A DNA stretch of 9,722 nucleotides, from NCBI GenBank assembly GCA_036558305.1, contig DATBFX010000281.1, positions 1 through 9,722 of the forward strand, given 5' to 3'. This DNA comes from DATBFX01 sp036558305. GTDB taxonomy: Bacteria; Chloroflexota; Chloroflexia; Thermomicrobiales; UBA6265. The notes under the pieces were generated by a model. That model saw nothing but the letters and a program-made list of their open reading frames with translations. It searched no databases and was not told where the DNA came from. Below, one piece after another: positions 1 through 5,049 of the stretch; position 1 is the stretch's first letter, and every line of letters starts with the position of its first letter. The translations under genes and the position numbers were made by a program.

Positions 1-908
1 ATCGCGAACGGGCAGCGTGTATTGAAGCGGCACCCCCGCGGCGGTTCGACCAGATCGGGCGGATAGCCTTCGATCGAGATCAGCGCCTGTTCCGGGTTCG
101 CCAGATTCGGGAAGGCGTTTTGCAGTCCGAGCGTGTACGGGTGGAACGGCTGGTGGAAAAACGCCTGGACCGTCGTCACCTCCACGATCTTTCCGGCGTA
201 CATCACCGCGACCTCGTCGCAGGTCTCGGCGACGACCGAGATGTCGTGCGTGATCATGATCACGGAGAGCCGCAACCGCTCCTGCAACTCCCGGAACGTC
301 TTCAAGACCTGATGCTGGACGATCACGTCGAGGGCCGTCACCGGTTCGTCCGCGATCACCACGTCGGGATCGAGCGCCAGCGCCATCGCGATCACGGCCC
401 GCTGCCGCATCCCGCCGGAGAACTCGTGCGGGTAGTTGTCGAGGCGGTCGGCGGAGAGTCCGACCAGCGCGAAGAGTTCCTGCGCCCGCTCGTGTGCCGC
501 CGATCTCCCCATGCCGCCGCGCTTGACCAGGACCTCCTCCACCTGCTTGCCGACCCGGTACACCGGATTCAGCGAGTCCATCGAGGCCTGCGGGACCATG
601 CTGATTTCGCGCCAGCGCAATTGGCGCATCTCCTCGTCCCTCAGCCGGACGAGGTCACGCCCTTTGAATCGAATCTCGCCCCCCGCGATTCGTCCGTTCC
701 TCGGCAGGACCCGCAGCAAGGCCCGGCCGGTCGTCGTCTTGCCGCACCCGCTCTCGCCGATCAATCCCAGGTGTCGCCCCGGCGTGAGCGAAAACGAGAC
801 CCCGTCGACCGCCTTCATCAGACCGCGCCGCGTGGTGTAGTGGACCTCCAGATCGACGACGTCGAGGAGCGGCATCGTGGTCGAGTTCGCGGCAGGTGCA
901 GCAGCCAT
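1..908 (-). CDS. Peptide/nickel-type ABC transporter ATP-binding protein, DppD/OppD-like (3' end outside window)
   Basis: This is a cytoplasmic ATPase that powers import through the two permeases encoded just upstream. Reading leftward from ATG at 908, 302 codons are open to the window edge. Visible motifs are Walker A GESGCGKTT (51-59), Q-loop Q107, signature FSGGMRQR (163-170), Walker B VVIADEP (183-189), D-loop ALD (192-194) and switch histidine H221. The last part, around ENPEQ-like residues 275-302 with PRGCRFNTRCPFA, is the start of the C-terminal oligopeptide/dipeptide extension. Family members are about 320-350 residues, so only some 20-50 residues should be missing. The signature wording (GGMRQRAVIAMAL) fits the DppD/OppD subunit better than DppF/OppF, so a second ATPase probably follows outside. 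The start lies 7 bp after the permease stop without a clear Shine-Dalgarno, so translational coupling is likely. A second ATG at 875 (codon 12) is an alternative start. The D-loop context reads VTALDVIVQHQ where the family usually has TTALDVTVQAQ. Confidence 0.93.
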   Translation of the reverse strand, partial: MAAAPAANSTTMPLLDVVDLEVHYTTRRGLMKAVDGVSFSLTPGRHLGLIGESGCGKTTTGRALLRVLPRNGRIAGGEIRFKGRDLVRLRDEEMRQLRWREISMVPQASMDSLNPVYRVGKQVEEVLVKRGGMGRSAAHERAQELFALVGLSADRLDNYPHEFSGGMRQRAVIAMALALDPDVVIADEPVTALDVIVQHQVLKTFRELQERLRLSVIMITHDISVVAETCDEVAVMYAGKIVEVTTVQAFFHQPFHPYTLGLQNAFPNLANPEQALISIEGYPPDLVEPPRGCRFNTRCPFA

Positions 909-915
909 CGCGGGA

Positions 916-1845
916 CTATCGCTCACGCAATCGCGGGAAGAGCAATTCTTCGGTCCCCCGCCCGATGAAGAATCCGGCCATCACCGTCAGCATGATGCAG
1001 ATGCCGGGCGGCACGAACCAGTAGTAGGCGCCCCGCGCCAGCGCCTGGCTGACGTAGGCGTCCTGGAGCATGAACCCCCAACTGACCACGCCCGGATCGC
1101 CCAACCCGAGGAAACTGACCGCCGCCTCGGTGAGGATCGCCCAGCCGACCGCCAACGTCCCATACAGCAGCGACAGCGAGAGGATGTTCGGCGCGATGTA
1201 GACAAAGATCGTCCGCCACGAACTGGCCCCCGCCACCTTCGCCGCCTGCACGTACGACCGCTGCCGCAGCGTCAAGACCTGGCTGCGGATCACCCGCGCC
1301 GTGTCGCACCAGAGCAAAATCGCCATCGAGAGCACGATGTTCCAAATACTCGGCCGCAGGAACGCCACCAGCACGATCACGAACGGCAGGAACGGGATGC
1401 CGAACGCCACGTCGGTGATCCGCATCAGCACCGAGTCGGTCCAACCGCCGAAATACCCGGCGATCAACCCCACCAGCGTGCCGATGAAGACGACGAAGAA
1501 CGCCGCCGTAAACCCGACCAGCAGCGCCGGCCGCGCCCCGTAGATGAGTTGCGAAAAGATGTCCCGCCCGATGTTCGTCGTCCCCAGCAAAAACTCCCGG
1601 CTCGGTTTCTCGTTCGTCAGCCAGACGCCGTCTTTTTCCATCACCGCGTGCGGGTCGTGCGGCGCGAGCACCGGCGCGAAGATGGCGACGAAGGCGATCA
1701 CCGCATAGATGATCGCCCCGGTCCGGGCGAACCGGTCCCGTCCGAGCATCTCCAGGATCGGCGCCACCGGTTTGACCAGGCGCTCCCGCCGTCCCGGTGC
1801 CGTCGGTCTTACGGTGATCTCGCCCCCTTGGAGGACGTTGGCCAT
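916..1845 (-). CDS. Peptide/nickel-type ABC transporter inner-membrane permease, DppC-like
   Basis: This is the second of two membrane subunits forming the import channel. It has 309 residues, the usual size. An N-terminal cytoplasmic stretch leads into a first membrane helix at about 43-61. Then come the typical segment LGTTNIGRDIFSQLIYGAR (87-105) and further helices at about 108-130, 150-180, 220-240 and 277-296. The cytoplasmic EAA-type loop that docks on the ATPase is SYVQAAKVAGASSWRTIF (197-214). The conserved TEAAVSFLGLG stretch is at 239-249. The C-terminus (GFFIGRGTEELLFPRLRER) departs from the usual LGDGLRDALDPR ending. The start ATG at 1845 shares one base with the TAA of the upstream permease (TAATG), an arrangement typical of coupled translation. 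Long in-frame extensions upstream only read the other permease in the wrong frame. Confidence 0.95.
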   Translation of the reverse strand: MANVLQGGEITVRPTAPGRRERLVKPVAPILEMLGRDRFARTGAIIYAVIAFVAIFAPVLAPHDPHAVMEKDGVWLTNEKPSREFLLGTTNIGRDIFSQLIYGARPALLVGFTAAFFVVFIGTLVGLIAGYFGGWTDSVLMRITDVAFGIPFLPFVIVLVAFLRPSIWNIVLSMAILLWCDTARVIRSQVLTLRQRSYVQAAKVAGASSWRTIFVYIAPNILSLSLLYGTLAVGWAILTEAAVSFLGLGDPGVVSWGFMLQDAYVSQALARGAYYWFVPPGICIMLTVMAGFFIGRGTEELLFPRLRER

Positions 1846-2840
1846 TACCCCGCCTCCCGGCGTGCCGCACCGACCCGCGGATCGAGCACGCTGTAGAGGA
1901 TGTCCGCCACCAAATTCATGGTGATGATCACGAACGCGATCAAGAGGAAGGCGCCCTGTGCCAGCGGGTAATCGTGCTGCTGCACCGCCCGCACCAGCAA
2001 CCGCCCGACTCCCGGCCAACTGAAAACCGTCTCGATGATCACGTCGCCGCCGATCGCGTAGCCGATCCCGATCGTCAGGGCCGTCACCAGCGGCAGCAAG
2101 GCGTTGCGCGCCGCGTGCGCGAGCATGATCCGGCGCTCCGTCAACCCCTTCATCCGCGACATGACCACGAAATCCTCGTCCAACACGTCGAGCATGTTGC
2201 TCCGCATCAGGAGCAACGGCAACCCCTGCAGGTAGATCGCCAGCGTCGCCGCCGGCAGGAAGAGATGCCGCCAGAAGTCGGGGGAGGCGATCTGCTGGAA
2301 GATGTTGCCGTAGATCACCCCCGGTTTGCTGATTCCGGACGCCGGAAACCAGCCGAGGTTGAACGAGAAGAACGAGAGTGCCAGCATCCCGACGAAGAAT
2401 TCCGGCGCCGCCCGCGTCATCAGCGCGCCGACGATGCCGCCCGTCTCGATCTTCGTCCCCCGGCGCCACGCCAGGAACGCCCCGGCCACGATCCCGAACG
2501 AATAGGCCACGAGAAGTGCCGTCATCGTCAGCAGCAGCGTGTTCGGGAACACGTCCATCAGCAACTCGAAGACCGGTTTCTTGAGGAAGAACGACGTCCC
2601 GAGATTCCCTCCCGCCAGATTCTTCAGGTACAGGACGTATTGAACCGACAACGGCTTGTCGAGCCCGAAATCCTGCTTGATCGCATCCGCCTGTTCCTTG
2701 TCGAACGTCGGGTCGATGAAGGCCGTCAACGGTGTCCCCGGCATCAACCGGAACAGCAAAAAGAGGATGGTCACCACCACCCACATCACCAGGAGTGTCT
2801 GCGCCAACCGGCCCAGGATGTAGACGAGTCGGGCGCGCAC
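1845..2840 (-). CDS. Peptide/nickel-type ABC transporter inner-membrane permease, DppB-like
   Basis: This is the first membrane subunit of the importer, 331 residues if it starts at GTG 2840. The N-terminal helix (VYILGRLAQTLLVMWVVVTILFLLFRLMPG) is the classic DppB opening. Further helices lie at about 100-120, 145-160, 196-214, 250-275 and 296-315. The EAA-type coupling loop runs through about 223-250 (key residues MKGLTERR then HAARNALLP). It is followed by GGDVIIETVFSWPGVGRLL, a strong family hallmark. I chose GTG 2840 because GAGGG sits 6-8 bases upstream and the family motif begins at once. GTG 2852 is nearly as good. An in-frame ATG at 2930 exists, but the extra 30 residues (with SPLPRSGEGPGVRA) are a translated repeat element, not protein. 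The gene follows the binding protein after about 140 bp and shares one base with the next permease. Confidence 0.93.
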   Translation of the reverse strand: MRARLVYILGRLAQTLLVMWVVVTILFLLFRLMPGTPLTAFIDPTFDKEQADAIKQDFGLDKPLSVQYVLYLKNLAGGNLGTSFFLKKPVFELLMDVFPNTLLLTMTALLVAYSFGIVAGAFLAWRRGTKIETGGIVGALMTRAAPEFFVGMLALSFFSFNLGWFPASGISKPGVIYGNIFQQIASPDFWRHLFLPAATLAIYLQGLPLLLMRSNMLDVLDEDFVVMSRMKGLTERRIMLAHAARNALLPLVTALTIGIGYAIGGDVIIETVFSWPGVGRLLVRAVQQHDYPLAQGAFLLIAFVIITMNLVADILYSVLDPRVGAARREAG

Positions 2841-2982
2841 GTCGGCCCTCACCCCCGGCCCCTCTCCCGACCGCGGGAGAGGGGAGCGTTCCTCAACCGA
2901 GCGTCGCGGACACCCCTTGCGTCGGCGCATTCCCCCTCTCCCGCGGTCGGGAGAGGGGGTCAGGGGGTGAGGGCCGACGTGC
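2837..2982. repeat. 146-bp REP/MITE-like inverted-repeat element between binding protein and permease
   Basis: The outer arms are perfect 20-bp complements: 2837-2856 against 2963-2982 (arm begins GCACGTCGGCCCTCACCCCC). Inside each end lies its own hairpin. At 2859-2884 an 11-bp stem CCCCTCTCCCG closes on a 4-base loop. At 2932-2959 there is a 12-bp version of the same stem. A 47-bp core (2885-2931) separates them. The two halves are therefore inverted copies of one sequence (GGCCCTCACCCC...CCCTCTCCCG...GGGAGAGGG), a pattern that recurs as an intergenic repeat in many Chloroflexota genomes, from general memory. No transposase lies in it. In the operon transcript it would fold strongly just after the binding-protein stop, which could protect the upstream message as REPs do between malE and malF. 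Confidence 0.85.
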
Positions 2983-4754
2983 TACGACACCTTCCCCGTT
3001 TCCAGCGTCTCGCTCTTCCCTTCCGGGTAGAGCAAGTTGCCGTCGTCGTCCCAGGTGTAACCGGCGTCGGAAAGGATCTTCTTCGCCGCGTCGATGTCGG
3101 CCTTCGCGAAGTCGGGCAACCCGTCGGCGTGCCAGAACTCCAGCGCCTTCGAGACGTGCGAATCGGCGACCGTCGCGAACGTCTTGTAGATGTTCTGGAT
3201 GATCTGCTCCTTGCCGATCGCGGTCGCCATCGCCCGCCGCAGCGCCGGGTCGTCGAGCGGCGGCCGCCGCCCGTTCGGCGCGTAGAAGCGGAACCCGACC
3301 GGGATCGTCGAGACCAGCGCCAGGCCATCGGTCGAGGAGACGGTTTGTTGCAGCAGTTCGGGGTCGCCCGTGTAGTCGGAGAGGAAGTTGATCTCGCCGC
3401 TTTGGAGCGCACCCAGTGCCGCGGAGACGTTCGGCATGTCGCGCAGGATCCACTTGCCCATCTTTGGCGCCTGGAAGTGGTTCGGATTCGCCTCCAGGAT
3501 GATCTCCTGCTGCCGCTCCCAGTTGCTGAACTTGAACGGGCCGGAGCCGATCGGCGTGTCCTCCTGATAGTCCTGCGCGTTCTTGCCCTTCGCCTTCTGA
3601 TCGGCCAGGACCGGCTCCCAGATGTGCTTCGGAATCAGGTTCAGCTTCGCCAGACCCGACGTCTCGAACGCCGCGCTCGGCGACTTCAGCTTGAATTGGA
3701 CCTGGTTGTCGCCGACCGCCGCGACCGACTCGATCAACGCCACGAACGGCGCGTACTGCGGCGACATGTCGGCGGTCGGCGCCTGGAAACTGAAGACGAC
3801 GTCGTCGACCGTCAGCGGCTGCCCGTCGTGCCACATCAAGCCGGCCTTCAGCGTGCAGACGACCGTCTGCGGATCGGTCCACTCGACCTTCTCCGCCGCG
3901 TACGGTTGCGGCAGCCCCGACGGGTCGATCCGCATCAACCGGTCCCAGATCAGCTCGGTCACCCAGGAGTCGGGGGCGCCGGAGATGTAGAGCGGATTGA
4001 TCGCGGCCACCGAAACCTGCGTGTTGAGGATCATGTCCTTCTGGTCGGCCAGCGGCGTCGCCCCGACGAACGTCCAGTAGGCCTTGATCCCGATCCCCTT
4101 CGACTCGACGACGGTGCTTTCGTCCCAGATCGCCTTGCTGTAGGCGTAGTTGGCGCCCGGGTACACGACAAAGAGGAACGGTTGATCGTTGGCGATCATC
4201 TGCTGAGCCTGGGTGATGATCTGTTTCCGCTTCTCGCGGTCCATCTCGACCCGCTGCGCCTCGGCCAACTTGTCGTATTCGGGGTTGATGTAGCCGACGA
4301 AGTTGTAGCCGTCCTTCGCCGTGCTCGAGTGGAAGAGATTGAAGACGAATTCGTCGGGATCGAGTCGCTCCGGGCGTCCGACCATTTCCCACATGGTCAT
4401 GTCCCACTGGTCGCGCTTGAACCAGACGAAGTCTTGCAACTGGGTGTTGTCGGTCGGCTGGACGTCGAGCGTGATCCCGATCTGCTTCAACTGGTTGGCC
4501 GCGACCTGGGCCGTCTCGAACTCCTGCGGCACGTTTGCCTGCGGATTCGTCAGCAGTTGCAGTTTGCGAACCTTGCGGTCCCCGGTCTGCGCCCGCGGTG
4601 CCGCGCCGACCGCACCCGGATGCGTGGCCAACGCTCCGCCGACGACGGCGGCCGCCCCGACTCCCGCCGCCCGCCGCATCAACTCCCGTCGCGACAGATC
4701 GCCGGCAAGGTGATCGACGCGACCCACGGTTGTCCGATCTCGCTGCTCAGTCAT
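2982..4754 (-). CDS. Tat-exported family 5 extracellular solute-binding protein with circularly permuted domain order
   Basis: This is the binding lipid-free or surface protein that would capture the substrate and hand it to the two permeases. It has 590 residues, starting at ATG 4754 with AGGGAGG five bases upstream; an in-frame ATG at 4799 lacks such a site. Residues 21-49 are a twin-arginine signal (SRRELMR, then an Ala/Gly/Val-rich core). After it, residues 65-236 match what is normally the C-terminal part of SBP_bac_5 proteins: LQLLTNP, QLKQIGITLDVQ, DQWDMTMWEMVGRPERLDPDEF, NPEYDKLAEAQR, and REKRKQIITQAQQMIANDQP. Only then comes the usual N-terminal part: INPLYIS (252-258), ELIWDRLMRID (267-277), LKAGLMWHDGQPLTVDDVVFSFQ (302-324), IGSGPFKFSNWE (402-413), LQSGEINF (450-457) and DDPALRRAMATAIGKEQII (501-519). 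It ends with AKKILSDAGYTWDDDGNLLYPEGK (557-580), which normally directly precedes LxLLTNP. Each segment occurs once, so the order is rotated, not truncated. The substrate is unknown. Confidence 0.93.
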   Translation of the reverse strand: MTEQRDRTTVGRVDHLAGDLSRRELMRRAAGVGAAAVVGGALATHPGAVGAAPRAQTGDRKVRKLQLLTNPQANVPQEFETAQVAANQLKQIGITLDVQPTDNTQLQDFVWFKRDQWDMTMWEMVGRPERLDPDEFVFNLFHSSTAKDGYNFVGYINPEYDKLAEAQRVEMDREKRKQIITQAQQMIANDQPFLFVVYPGANYAYSKAIWDESTVVESKGIGIKAYWTFVGATPLADQKDMILNTQVSVAAINPLYISGAPDSWVTELIWDRLMRIDPSGLPQPYAAEKVEWTDPQTVVCTLKAGLMWHDGQPLTVDDVVFSFQAPTADMSPQYAPFVALIESVAAVGDNQVQFKLKSPSAAFETSGLAKLNLIPKHIWEPVLADQKAKGKNAQDYQEDTPIGSGPFKFSNWERQQEIILEANPNHFQAPKMGKWILRDMPNVSAALGALQSGEINFLSDYTGDPELLQQTVSSTDGLALVSTIPVGFRFYAPNGRRPPLDDPALRRAMATAIGKEQIIQNIYKTFATVADSHVSKALEFWHADGLPDFAKADIDAAKKILSDAGYTWDDDGNLLYPEGKSETLETGKVS

Positions 4755-4756
4755 GC

Positions 4757-4766
4757 CTGCCTCCCT
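4757..4766 (-). promoter_or_regulatory. Strong ribosome-binding site of the substrate-binding protein
   Basis: On the minus strand AGGGAGG precedes ATG 4754 by five bases (reads AGGGAGGCAGGCATG). It decides this start over the ATG at 4799 and is clearly stronger than the sites of the downstream transporter genes, consistent with the binding protein being made in excess. Confidence 0.75.
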
Positions 4767-4902
4767 GGTGCGATGGCCTGCCGACCCCGATGCCGGCAAG
4801 CACCCGAAACGCGGAATACCGCTCGCGCCCTGACGAAAAGGGGAACCGATCGCGGACGACGGAAAGTTTCGCTGAAAGAAATGAGGAAACGATCAGGAGA
4901 AC

Positions 4903-4931
4903 ATAGTAGAAGCGGCCTCTCGGGCTGTCAA
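4903..4931 (-). promoter_or_regulatory. Sigma70-type promoter of the transporter operon
   Basis: On the minus strand a perfect TTGACA (4931-4926) is followed after exactly 17 bp by TACTAT (4908-4903), a 5-of-6-like -10 box in otherwise GC-rich DNA. The transcript would start near 4896, giving a leader of about 140 bases before ATG 4754. The leader contains a possible small hairpin (TGCCGGC against GTCGGCA, one G-U pair) but nothing I recognise as a riboswitch. Confidence 0.7.
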
Positions 4932-4953
4932 GCGCGGGCGAATCGACCCGCGC
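4932..4953. promoter_or_regulatory. Candidate operator: perfect 7+7 bp dyad next to the transporter -35 box
   Basis: GCGCGGG (4932-4938) and CCCGCGC (4947-4953) are perfect inverted arms around an 8-bp spacer. The 22-bp dyad begins at the base next to the -35 box of the leftward promoter, centred near -46 from the inferred start, a usual place for an activator. Length and symmetry suit a dimeric LuxR-type DNA-binding domain, and such a regulator is encoded directly to the right. GC-only arms can arise by chance in this genome. Confidence 0.4.
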
Positions 4954-4984
4954 ATCGGCACCGAGCGATCCCGTTCTCTCCCCC

Positions 4985-5013
4985 TTGACGGCCGCCATCC
5001 GATCGCCCACGAT
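4985..5013 (+). promoter_or_regulatory. Weak candidate promoter of the LuxR-type regulator
   Basis: TTGACG (4985-4990) is followed after 17 bp by CACGAT (5008-5013), which matches only three of six -10 positions. It lies about 37 bases ahead of the start codon and faces away from the transporter promoter. It is the best rightward match seen, but weak. Confidence 0.3.
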
Positions 5014-5049
5014 GACCCCCACGTACCTACCGCCGAGAAAGGCGAGTCG

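Noticed and set aside
2841..2930. A 30-residue N-terminal extension of the DppB-like permease starting at ATG 2930
   Set aside because: The added residues translate the repeat element and precede the family's normal first helix. A GTG start with a GAGGG site lies at 2840.
4755..4896. A riboswitch in the leader of the transporter operon
   Set aside because: Only a short imperfect hairpin is visible. I see no conserved core of any riboswitch class I know.
1974..4988. A 1004-codon open frame on the plus strand, opposite the binding protein and permease genes
   Set aside because: It is the antisense shadow of genes with clear family motifs. Its product is Arg/Asp/His-rich without motifs, as expected when GC-rich coding DNA is read backwards.
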